Shown piece after piece: positions 16,385-22,578 of a stretch of 22,578 bases of DNA (the first letter of the stretch is position 1; each line of letters starts with the position of its first letter). A model generated the notes under the pieces. The model made no database searches, was not told where the DNA came from, and saw nothing but the letters and a program-made list of their open reading frames with translations. Position numbers and translations under genes: made by a program. The stretch covers positions 7,660 through 30,237 of the forward strand of contig JAHEKO010000002.1 of assembly GCA_024638355.1 (NCBI GenBank), written 5' to 3'. This DNA is from Acidobacteriota bacterium (GTDB lineage: Bacteria > Acidobacteriota > Thermoanaerobaculia > Multivoradales > JAHEKO01).

Positions 16385-16390
16385 TAGAAT
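16385..16390 (+). promoter_or_regulatory. Candidate -10 element for the small membrane protein
   Basis: TAGAAT in the context CGTTAGAATCGCGC ends five bases before the ATG at 16396. This spacing predicts a leaderless message. It matches the same TANNATC pattern as the boxes before the amidotransferase and antiporter genes. Confidence 0.45.
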
Positions 16391-16395
16391 CGCGC

Positions 16396-16725
16396 ATGCT
16401 CAGAATCGAGGCGGTCGAGGAGCTCTTGTTCGAGAACGTCGCCCGGCTGCGAGTGGCGGCCGATGATGCCGAGGAGCGTCGGTATCAGCTGTGGAGAGCG
16501 CGCCAGCGCGCGCTGCTGATCGCGGTTCTCGACTGGCTGGCCATCGCCGTGCTCTTCTTCTGGCGCGACCCCCTGGCCGATTTCCTGACCCTCGGCCCCG
16601 GCGAGGAGTCGGTCTTCACCGTGGCCATCCTGGCGATCGCCGTGCACTCCGGCTTTCGGCTGGGTCAGCGCGAGAGGTACGGAACGGTGGCGGCCGCGCT
16701 GCGGTCGCTCGAGCGATTCTGCTAG
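16396..16725 (+). CDS. Small two-helix membrane protein, function unknown
   Basis: I do not recognise this 109-residue protein. Residues 1-38 form a charged, probably helical cytoplasmic or peripheral stretch (EAVEELLFENVARL, then DDAEERRYQLWRARQ). Two hydrophobic segments follow, at about 40-56 (ALLIAVLDWLAIAVLFF) and 72-88, joined by an acidic loop. The basic segment GFRLGQRERYG follows. The start ATG at 16396 lacks a ribosome site but sits directly behind a -10-like TAGAAT, so it may be translated from a leaderless message. An upstream TTG at 16348 in the same frame is unlikely because it would run across the promoter. The stop codon TAG is also the first half of a -10-like box for the TonB receptor gene. 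Confidence 0.65.
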   Translation: MLRIEAVEELLFENVARLRVAADDAEERRYQLWRARQRALLIAVLDWLAIAVLFFWRDPLADFLTLGPGEESVFTVAILAIAVHSGFRLGQRERYGTVAAALRSLERFC

Positions 16726-16728
16726 CAT
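16723..16728 (+). promoter_or_regulatory. Candidate -10 element for the TonB-dependent receptor
   Basis: TAGCAT in the context TGCTAGCATCGGCC overlaps the stop codon of the small membrane protein. A start near 16735 would give a leader of about 70 bases ahead of the receptor's ribosome site. No clear -35 is seen. Confidence 0.35.
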
Positions 16729-16807
16729 CGGCCCACCATTGGAGGCTTTATCTGGTCCCCGGGGGCGTCTTGCACGCTCTCGGCGAATCTCTGCAAAAGG
16801 GGAAAAG

Positions 16808-18964
16808 ATGAGACTGCTGAAACTGTCGTGCACGGCCGGACTGCTTACGGCGCTCGCGATCGGTCCGGCGATCGCCCAGGACAACGATGACGACTCCGAG
16901 GTCGTCGAGGAGACCATCGTCGTCACCGCCTCCAGAACCGAGCAGCGTCTTCACGAGGTGCCGGCGGCCATCACGGTGCTGTCGGACGAGCTGCTCGAAG
17001 AGATCCCGGCCGACAACTACGGCGACATCCTACGCAACGCGCCGGGCGTCAACGTCTCGCAGACCAGCGCGCGCGACATCTCGGTCACCAGCCGCGCCGC
17101 CACCAACACCCTGGCCACCAGTCAGCTGGTGCTGATGGACAACCGCACCCTCTATCTCGACTTCTTCGGCTTCGTCATGTGGGACCTGGTGCCCCTCGAC
17201 ACCAACGAGATCAAGCAGATCGAGGTCGTCAACGGTCCCGGCAGCGCCGTCTGGGGGGCCAACGCGATGACCGGCGTGATCAACCTGATCACCAAGTCGC
17301 CGCGTGAGATGCAGGGCACGAGCATTACGCTCGGCGGCGGCGAGTTCAGCACTCTCTACGGCAGCATCTCCCACGCCGGAGCCACCGACAAGATGGGCTA
17401 CAAGATCTCCGGCAGCTACTACGAGCAGGATCCGTTCGAGCGGCCGATGGGCTTCATCCCGGGCACCCAGGGGCCGGGCAATCCCCTCGGCACGCCCTAC
17501 CCGCCGTTCGAGAATCAGGGCACCTCACAGCCCAAGCTGAACTTCCGACTGGATTGGGACTCGAAACCGGGCAGGCTCTGGGGCGTCTCCGGCGGCTACG
17601 CCGGTACCGACGGCATCATCCACACCGGCATCGGACCTTTCGACATCAACAGCGGCACCCAGATGAGCTTCGTCAAGTTCGACTGGCAGAACCAGGCGCA
17701 GCGGGCCACCTTCTTCGTCAACTTCCTCGACGGCGACGCGCAGAACCTGCTGTCGGTCGACGCCAGCGGCAACCCGATCCAGTTCTTCTTCGAGAGCACG
17801 ACCTACGACCTCGACTACAGCGACACCCGGGTCGTCGGCGGCAAGAACATCGTGACCTACGGCGCCAAGGCGCGCCGCAACAGCTACGACCTTTCGATCG
17901 CGCCGGCCGGCGACGCGCGCGACGAGTACGGCGTGTTCATCCAGGACGAGATCCTCTTCAGCGACAAGTTCCGCTGGCTGATCGGCGCTCGCTGGGACGA
18001 CATCGATCCGATCGGATCGGTGGTCTCGCCGCGCACCACCCTGATGTTCTCGCCGAACGGATCGAGCACTTTCCGCGCTTCGTGGAACCGCGCCTTCCGC
18101 TCGCCGTCGCTGATCAACAACTTCCTCGACGTCGGCATCGTGACGGGCGCCCTGGTCGATCCGACTCTGATCTCCGCCGCGCTCGCTCCCGGCGTGCCCT
18201 GCCAGTTCGTCTTGACCACCTGCACCCCGTTCCTCCAGGTGCTTCCCATCCAGGCGGTCGGCAACCCGCTCCTGACCGAAGAGCAGCTCACCGCCGTCGA
18301 GGTCGGCTACGTCGGCACCTTCACCAACGGGGTGACCTTCACCGTCTCGGTCTACGAGAACGAGACGAAAGACTCCACCGACTTCTTCACGTCGGGCTTC
18401 TACAGCCCCTTCAACCCGCCGCCGGGCTGGCCGGTGTTCGTGCTCGGCACGCCCATTCCGGCGGTGCCGCCGGGGCTCTTTCCCAACCAGCAGTCCTACC
18501 GCAACGTCGGCGAGATCGTCGACACCGGCGTCGAGATCGGCTTCAGCCAGCGGCCGCGCAACAGCCCCTGGAGCTGGTTCCTGAACTACTCGTGGCAGGA
18601 CGAGCCCGAGGTCAAGGGGATCGACAGGGAGCGCCTGCCCAACGGCCAGTTGGTGCTCGCCCTCGGCACGCCGCCCGAGCATCGGGCGAACCTCGGCGTC
18701 TCCTTCGACCAGCAGCGCTACTTCTTCAACGGCAGCGCCAACTACGTCGACGAGGCGTTCTGGACCGACGTTCTCGACTCCCGCTTCTGGGGGCCGACCG
18801 ACTCGTACACGGCTCTCAACCTGAGCGTCGGCTTCCGCTCCCCGGACAATCGCTACACCTTCTCGATCATCGGCACCAACGTCACCGACGAAGAGATCCA
18901 GCAGCATATTTTCGGCGACATCATCGCCCGCAAGATCACGGGGCAGTTGATCGCGCGGTTTTAG
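16808..18964 (+). CDS. TonB-dependent outer-membrane receptor
   Basis: A 718-residue outer-membrane beta-barrel transporter energised by TonB, of the kind that imports siderophores, cobalamin, metal complexes or organic ligands. The start ATG at 16808 is preceded by AAGGGGA (16797-16803). A signal peptide ends at AIA-Q (residue 23), followed by an acidic stretch and a TonB box, ETIVVTAS (36-43). The plug domain spans about 45-165, with VPAAITVLSDE and the typical GPGSAVWGANAMTGVINLITK-type ending. The rest is barrel, closing with a terminal phenylalanine, as expected for outer-membrane insertion. A cysteine pair in a loop (CQFVLTTC) could form a disulfide. There is no SusD-like partner or other import gene nearby, so the ligand is unknown. 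Confidence 0.94.
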   Translation: MRLLKLSCTAGLLTALAIGPAIAQDNDDDSEVVEETIVVTASRTEQRLHEVPAAITVLSDELLEEIPADNYGDILRNAPGVNVSQTSARDISVTSRAATNTLATSQLVLMDNRTLYLDFFGFVMWDLVPLDTNEIKQIEVVNGPGSAVWGANAMTGVINLITKSPREMQGTSITLGGGEFSTLYGSISHAGATDKMGYKISGSYYEQDPFERPMGFIPGTQGPGNPLGTPYPPFENQGTSQPKLNFRLDWDSKPGRLWGVSGGYAGTDGIIHTGIGPFDINSGTQMSFVKFDWQNQAQRATFFVNFLDGDAQNLLSVDASGNPIQFFFESTTYDLDYSDTRVVGGKNIVTYGAKARRNSYDLSIAPAGDARDEYGVFIQDEILFSDKFRWLIGARWDDIDPIGSVVSPRTTLMFSPNGSSTFRASWNRAFRSPSLINNFLDVGIVTGALVDPTLISAALAPGVPCQFVLTTCTPFLQVLPIQAVGNPLLTEEQLTAVEVGYVGTFTNGVTFTVSVYENETKDSTDFFTSGFYSPFNPPPGWPVFVLGTPIPAVPPGLFPNQQSYRNVGEIVDTGVEIGFSQRPRNSPWSWFLNYSWQDEPEVKGIDRERLPNGQLVLALGTPPEHRANLGVSFDQQRYFFNGSANYVDEAFWTDVLDSRFWGPTDSYTALNLSVGFRSPDNRYTFSIIGTNVTDEEIQQHIFGDIIARKITGQLIARF

Positions 18965-18987
18965 CAGGTTCGCGGACCGAGCCTCGA

Positions 18988-19016
18988 TTCCCTCTCCCCC
19001 GCGCGTGGAGAGGGAA
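18988..19016. terminator. Strong hairpin after the TonB receptor, possible terminator
   Basis: A perfect 10-base-pair stem, TTCCCTCTCC/GGAGAGGGAA (18988-18997 with 19007-19016), with a nine-base GC loop. It starts about 24 bases after the receptor stop. There is no following T-run on either strand, so it may instead be an mRNA-stabilising structure or a dispersed palindromic repeat. Confidence 0.55.
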
Positions 19017-19065
19017 CATCGCCCGCCGACGCGGCGCGGATGCGGCACGCTGCGGCGGCGCCCCC

Positions 19066-19098
19066 AGGGAGGTGCCATGCCTTTCGTGAAGCCCCCGC
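19066..19098 (+). repeat. Short dispersed repeat, copy 1
   Basis: The core GGAGGTGCCATGCCTTTCG is shared with the copy after the S8-KAP gene (22387-22430), which reads GGAGGTGCCATGCTTTTCG. It lies in direct orientation to that copy, so the two bracket the gene. It is inverted relative to copies 2 and 3. Confidence 0.6.
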
Positions 19099-19135
19099 GC
19101 CTTGCACCCACACGAGACTCGGGAAACGGAGCCTA

Positions 19136-19166
19136 GGACCTCCGAAAAGGATGGAACCTCCCGGGG
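19136..19166 (-). repeat. Short dispersed repeat, copy 2
   Basis: Read on plus, the core is CTCCGAAAAGGATGGAACC followed by TCCCGG. It shares CGAAAAGG-TGG-ACCT with the reverse complement of copies 1 and 4 and with copy 3. Together with copy 1 it forms an inverted pair. Confidence 0.55.
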
Positions 19167-19247
19167 GGAAGACCGGCCCTACAGCATCTTGAGGATGTGC
19201 GTAGAGGATCGGCTTGGTGCCGTCCCGGTGATTTGCCTCTACAGAGC

Positions 19248-19283
19248 CCGCGTGGGTGGTGACTTGCGCCAAGTCTCACGCGG
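19248..19283. other. Two-part hairpin in the repeat region
   Basis: The outer stem CCGCGTG/CACGCGG (19248-19254 with 19277-19283) and inner stem GACTTG/CAAGTC (19261-19266 with 19270-19275) have a CGC loop. They are separated by an asymmetric internal loop of six bases against one. This makes 13 perfect base pairs in all. It could be part of a transcript leader, a small RNA or a mobile-element end; nothing decides between these. Confidence 0.4.
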
Positions 19284-19297
19284 AGAACCTCACTCGG

Positions 19298-19323
19298 AGG
19301 TCTCCGAAAAGGTTGGCACCTTA
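19298..19323 (-). repeat. Short dispersed repeat, copy 3
   Basis: Read on plus, the core is TCTCCGAAAAGGTTGGCACC. It has the same orientation as copy 2 and ends about 50 bases before the start codon of the S8-KAP gene. The TTGGCA inside it resembles a -35 element, but no matching -10 lies at a normal distance. Confidence 0.55.
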
Positions 19324-19373
19324 CTCGGGCAGGAGAGGCTTTGATAGGGTCTTGTTAACGAAAGGAGCCAGCC

Positions 19374-22352
19374 GTGACAGCGCAAGAGGGGTCTCCCCTT
19401 CGTGTCATCGTCGAGATGGCGGCATTGAAGGGGTCGGCGGCTTCGGAGCTGCAGGAGATAGCGGAGAGCATTCCCGCCTTCCAGTCCGACCCCGACTTCG
19501 CACCCGTTCCGGTGCTCTCCACGCCGGACAGCGCTCGAGCGATGAGCCTGGAGGAGGCCGGCGAGGAGACGGTCATCGTCCGCGGCACTGTCTCGAGCGA
19601 CCAGATGGACGCGCTCGCCCGGCGGCCCGGCGTGGAGGCGGTTTGGGAAGACACTCCGATCGCCGCCTTCGAGGAGATCGGGGAGGACACGGTCTTCGTC
19701 GAGGTCTCCGAATCAGCGGTCACGACGCCCTGTCCGATCCCGCCGTGCGATTGCGATCCTGGGACACCCAAAGGCACACTCGACGATGTGGCGAAGTACC
19801 TGGGGGCCGACCGGATCTGGGAGATGGGGCACAGGGGCGAGCGCGTCGTCGTCGGCGTCGTCGACGGCGGCCTCACCACCCCGAGTCGGGTCACAGGCGG
19901 CAAGATCCCTCGCGTCATCGGTGGGCTGAAGGCCGACTGGGGCAAGACGGCCCTCTGGGGCGGTCACGGCGAGATGTGCGCCACCGATGTGCTGGGCATC
20001 GCACCCGAGGCCGAGCTCTACGACCTGCGCATTCCCGACTCGTCCGACCAAGGCAGCGCGGCGTGGATCTCGGACGCCATCGCGGGCTTCCAGTGGGCGA
20101 TCAACCGACACAAGGCAGACGGGACGCCCCAGATCCTGACCAACGGCTGGGGCATCTATCAGAAGGCCTGGGACCCGGTCTACGCCACCAACCCCAACCA
20201 CCCGTTCACCCGCAAAGTGGTGGACGCGGCGAACGAAGGAATCATCGTGCTGTTCGCTGCGGGCAACTGCGGCGGCACCTGCCCCTCCGGCCGCTGCGGC
20301 AGCGACAAGGGTCCGGCCAAGAGCATCTGGGGAGCCAACGGCCACCCCGCCGTGATGACCGTCGGCGCAGCTAACGCCAAGGAGCAGCTCATCGGCTACA
20401 GCAGCCAGGGCCCCGCGGCGCTCGATCAGCATAAGCCCGACTTCTGCTCGATCAGCCACTTCAAGGGCTACTTCGACTCGGACACCGGGACATCGGCCGC
20501 CTGTTCTGTGGCCGCCGGCGTCGTCGCCCTGCTCAAGAGCGTCGACCGCGGCCTGGGCCCGGCCAGAGCCAAGTCGCTGCTCAAGGCGACGGCGAAGACC
20601 ATCGGCCCGGCGGGCTGGGACCAGCACTCCGGCTCCGGCATCATCCAAGCGGCGCCTGGTCTGCCCGAAGTCACTGAGCGCGTCAAAGCCGCCAGCCGAG
20701 CGCTGAGCGACAAGGACACGACACGGGACAGGCTGGGCTTCTCGGCATACGCGGAGGCCATCAAGGACCTGATCGCGAGTCAAGGCACGGCCACGCCGCT
20801 GACGATCGCCATCGACGCCCCCTGGGGGTTCGGCAAGACGAGCTTGATGCGCATGATCCAGGAGCGCGTGGCTCCGAAGAAGACTCCCCTCTACAAGGGT
20901 GCACATCCCACCGTCTTCTTCAACGCCTGGCAATACGAGGGTGAGAGCGCGCTGTGGGCGGCCCTGGTCCTCGAGGTCCTGGGGCAGGTCGGACGTCAGC
21001 TGTCGCTGGCGCAGCGGATCAAGCTCCAGACCAGGCTCGCCTGGCGCCGGCTCGACCGGACCCGCCTCCTTCGATCCGTGATCGACTCGCTGACCAAGCT
21101 GACGCTCCTCGTCCTCTTGGGCGGCCTCGCCTTCGCTGCTGCGCATCGTCTTCTTGGGTCTCAGCAAGCACTCGGCTGGACCGCGATCGGCGGCGGTGTG
21201 ATCTCCGTCCTCCTCGGCTTCTACAGGTTCGGTCGCCGGGTTCACTCCGACCTGTTGGCGCCTCTCGATCTGAAGCTGAGTTCGTACATACAGGCGCCGG
21301 ACTACAGGCAGAAGGTCGGTTTCCTCGCCGACTTCAGGGATGACTTCGAGGCCCTGGTGGAGATCGTCACCGACGGCCGCCGCTGGGGCAGGTGGCCGCT
21401 CGTGATCTTCATCGACGACCTGGACAGGTGCGCGCCGCCGAAGATCGCTGGCATCATCGAGGCGATCAACGTCACCCTAAGCTGCGACCACTGCGTATTC
21501 GTGCTGGGCCTGGACGTGGAGACCGTCGCGGCCAGCATCGAGGCGCGCTACCAGCACATGCGGGAGCTGCTGGTCGACGCCGATTGCCAAGATCGGCTGG
21601 CCGTCGGCCGTCAGTTCCTCGAAAAGATAATACAGATCCACTTCCGCATCCCGAGGGCGAACCGCAGGGTTTTCGAGCAGTTCATCGAGAGTTGCTTTGG
21701 AGAGGCAGAGCAGCGAGTGGAAGAGAAGGATCCGGCGGTCGCCAGAGCGGAGAGTCTGATCAAGGCGGTCCAGCGAAAGGGTAGCTCCAGAAAGGACGCC
21801 GTCGAACGGGTCAGATCGAGGAGCGAGAACGACGTCCAGGTGGATCGGGCGGCGGAGAGCGTCGCCCGCAAGGACTTCGACGACTCCGAGGACTTCAGGA
21901 GAGTCATCAATGAAGCCGGCTCCAATCTGGAGAGCAGCCCGCGGAGATTGAAGCGATTCATCAACGTCCTGCGTCTACGGGCGCTCATCTGCGAGCAGCG
22001 GGGACTGCTGGAGAGCGGCGTGATCGACCTGCCTCTGCTCGGCTGGTTGCTGCTGGTAGATACCCGCTGGCCAAGACTGGCGGAGGCGATGCGCTCCGAT
22101 GTCGGCATCGTCGGCCGCCTACTCGAGGTTTTCGACAAGAGGAGCGTTATCGCTCGCGAGGCTCCGGACGAGGGTGTCCCCGAGATGGCCGAGGCCTACG
22201 AAGTGCGGCTGGCGCTTGCCGAGCTGCTAGCCGACCCGATCGTCGAGGAGCTCGCCTATTCGAACGATCTGGAGCGTCTCCTGCCAGAGCTTCGCAGTCT
22301 GACGCAGGAGAGACTCAAAGCCCACGACAGACTGGCGCGGGTCGCAGCCTAG
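19374..22352 (+). CDS. Subtilisin-type (S8) protease fused to a KAP-family P-loop NTPase
   Basis: A 992-residue two-part protein. Residues 9-100 look like a subtilase propeptide (LRVIVEM, then ETVIVRGTV and PGVEAVWEDTP). The S8 domain (about 138-430) has Asp164 (GVVDGG), His198 (GGHGEM), oxyanion Asn298 (FAAGNCG) and Ser374 (GTSAACSVAAG), so a full catalytic set. The KAP NTPase (about 445-870) starts with DRLGFSAYAEA. It has Walker A DAPWGFGKTS (481-490), FFNAWQYEG (515-523), two membrane helices (575-593 and 601-619), Walker B VIFIDDLDRC (677-686) and FLEKIIQIHFRIP (748-760). There is no signal peptide, so both halves should be cytoplasmic, held to the inner membrane by the helix pair. GTG at 19374 has a strong ribosome site, AAAGGAG at 19361-19367. 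Defence or regulated proteolysis is inferred. Confidence 0.9.
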   Translation: MTAQEGSPLRVIVEMAALKGSAASELQEIAESIPAFQSDPDFAPVPVLSTPDSARAMSLEEAGEETVIVRGTVSSDQMDALARRPGVEAVWEDTPIAAFEEIGEDTVFVEVSESAVTTPCPIPPCDCDPGTPKGTLDDVAKYLGADRIWEMGHRGERVVVGVVDGGLTTPSRVTGGKIPRVIGGLKADWGKTALWGGHGEMCATDVLGIAPEAELYDLRIPDSSDQGSAAWISDAIAGFQWAINRHKADGTPQILTNGWGIYQKAWDPVYATNPNHPFTRKVVDAANEGIIVLFAAGNCGGTCPSGRCGSDKGPAKSIWGANGHPAVMTVGAANAKEQLIGYSSQGPAALDQHKPDFCSISHFKGYFDSDTGTSAACSVAAGVVALLKSVDRGLGPARAKSLLKATAKTIGPAGWDQHSGSGIIQAAPGLPEVTERVKAASRALSDKDTTRDRLGFSAYAEAIKDLIASQGTATPLTIAIDAPWGFGKTSLMRMIQERVAPKKTPLYKGAHPTVFFNAWQYEGESALWAALVLEVLGQVGRQLSLAQRIKLQTRLAWRRLDRTRLLRSVIDSLTKLTLLVLLGGLAFAAAHRLLGSQQALGWTAIGGGVISVLLGFYRFGRRVHSDLLAPLDLKLSSYIQAPDYRQKVGFLADFRDDFEALVEIVTDGRRWGRWPLVIFIDDLDRCAPPKIAGIIEAINVTLSCDHCVFVLGLDVETVAASIEARYQHMRELLVDADCQDRLAVGRQFLEKIIQIHFRIPRANRRVFEQFIESCFGEAEQRVEEKDPAVARAESLIKAVQRKGSSRKDAVERVRSRSENDVQVDRAAESVARKDFDDSEDFRRVINEAGSNLESSPRRLKRFINVLRLRALICEQRGLLESGVIDLPLLGWLLLVDTRWPRLAEAMRSDVGIVGRLLEVFDKRSVIAREAPDEGVPEMAEAYEVRLALAELLADPIVEELAYSNDLERLLPELRSLTQERLKAHDRLARVAA

Positions 22353-22386
22353 GCGGTGCCTTCTTACCTTGCCGCCGAACCTGCCC

Positions 22387-22430
22387 AGGAGGTGCCAGGA
22401 GGTGCCATGCTTTTCGGGAAGAGTCCCCCC
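22387..22430 (+). repeat. Short dispersed repeat, copy 4, with a tandem 10-base duplication
   Basis: AGGAGGTGCC occurs twice in tandem (22387-22396 and 22397-22406). The second copy continues as ATGCTTTTCGGGAAGAG and then a run of C. This matches copy 1 before the S8-KAP gene in the same orientation. The TCGGG near 22414 and CCCGA near 22428 could pair. It lies in the gap between the S8-KAP stop and the converging gene at 22471. Confidence 0.6.
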
Positions 22431-22470
22431 CGAGAGGGCAGCACGCGACAGTTTCCTACCGCGCAGGCTC

Positions 22471-22578
22471 CTACGGCTCGAGGCCGAGCTCGTCGCGGAT
22501 CTCGGCGAGCTTGCGCTGCACCTTGCGGGCGTTCTCGGGACCCATCCGCAGCAGGTGCTTCTGGGCCGGCGTGAGCTT
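22471..22578 (-). CDS. C-terminal end of a protein, possibly DUF3014-like (N-terminus outside window)
   Basis: Only the last 35 residues and the TAG stop (22473-22471) are inside the window. The visible part is KLTPAQKHLLRMGPENAR followed by KVQRKLAEIRDELGLEP, a charged helical tail. The PAQKxLLRMGPEN stretch reminds me of the C-terminus of DUF3014 proteins, which are usually membrane-anchored proteins of unknown role, but this is from memory and the fragment is short. The regular codon pattern and helical character make it far more credible than the plus-strand frame over the same bases. It converges on the S8-KAP gene and ends the presumed inserted segment on this side. Confidence 0.6.
   Translation of the reverse strand, partial: KLTPAQKHLLRMGPENARKVQRKLAEIRDELGLEP

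Larger units (their letters stand above)
18965..19373. other. Gene-free 409-base region of hairpins and short repeats
   Basis: No convincing gene is present. The region holds an inverted repeat right after the TonB receptor (18988-19016), three copies of a short repeat (19066-19098 on plus; 19136-19166 and 19298-19323 on minus) and a second hairpin (19248-19283). The ribosome site of the next gene is at its end. The first repeat is in opposite orientation to the second, about 40 bases apart, so the pair could fold into one longer stem. Nothing resembling a transposase, tRNA or attachment site was seen. It separates ordinary envelope genes from the S8-KAP gene. Confidence 0.6.

Noticed and set aside
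14502..16466. Plus-strand frame opposite sppA and the M23 peptidase gene
   Set aside because: Antisense shadow; both minus-strand proteins have intact catalytic motifs.
19102..19344. Possible 80-residue gene before the S8-KAP gene
   Set aside because: It begins with TTG without a ribosome site, spans two repeat copies and a hairpin, and resembles no known protein.
19313..19346. TTGGCA and TTGATA as promoter elements for the S8-KAP gene
   Set aside because: No -10 or -35 partner sits at a normal distance from either, so no promoter can be supported there.
19066..22430. CRISPR-like repeats
   Set aside because: Only four imperfect copies in mixed orientation, with irregular spacing and a 3-kb gene between them; no cas genes.
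22356..22574. Possible short plus-strand gene at the window end
   Set aside because: It covers the repeat and then an arginine-rich shadow of the minus-strand gene, whose C-terminal helix looks genuine.

Overview
This is a high-GC stretch of a chromosome from a bacterium with two membranes. It carries an RND efflux pump, a TonB-dependent receptor, a lipoprotein-type binding protein and SppA. Gene content and style (a SprT-like mini-protease, a GMP-synthase-like amidotransferase, TANNAT boxes placed almost on the start codon) look to me like an uncultured Acidobacteriota, possibly Thermoanaerobaculia. That assignment is inference from general resemblance, not from a marker gene.

Layout: (1) 1-4424, plus strand: the end of an oligopeptide-type ABC importer operon (ATPase, two permeases, binding protein), tightly packed with overlapping start and stop codons. 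(2) 4425-5531: an HU-family DNA-binding protein with a long structured leader and a clear terminator, then a small SprT-like zinc protease. (3) 5533-6267, minus: a class I glutamine amidotransferase-like protein. (4) 6303-7330, minus: two envelope proteins built from the same repeated beta-rich module, behind an ECF-sigma-like promoter. (5) 7429-11681, minus: an RND efflux transporter and its periplasmic adaptor. (6) 11828-13726, plus: a proton antiporter with a TrkA-type tail, divergent from the pump operon, with a palindrome in the shared promoter region. (7) 13736-16334, minus: an envelope operon of SppA and an M23 peptidase. (8) 16396-18964, plus: a two-helix membrane protein and a TonB-dependent receptor. 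(9) 18965-22470: a 409-base region of hairpins and short repeats, then one 992-residue gene joining a subtilisin-type (S8) protease to a membrane-inserted KAP-family P-loop NTPase. A further repeat copy lies after it. (10) 22471-22578, minus: the C-terminus of another gene.

The most unusual item is the S8-KAP fusion (19374-22352). All the catalytic residues expected of a subtilase are visible, it has a propeptide-like N-terminus but no signal peptide, and the NTPase half has the usual KAP pair of membrane helices between Walker A and Walker B. This predicts a cytoplasmic protease tethered to the inner membrane and controlled by an NTPase, encoded as a single-gene unit. It is flanked on both sides by copies of a short repeat found nowhere else that I noticed in the window. 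A role in defence or regulated proteolysis is plausible but inferred.

Most other genes are ordinary envelope, transport and housekeeping functions. No tRNA, rRNA, CRISPR array, transposase or integrase was seen.
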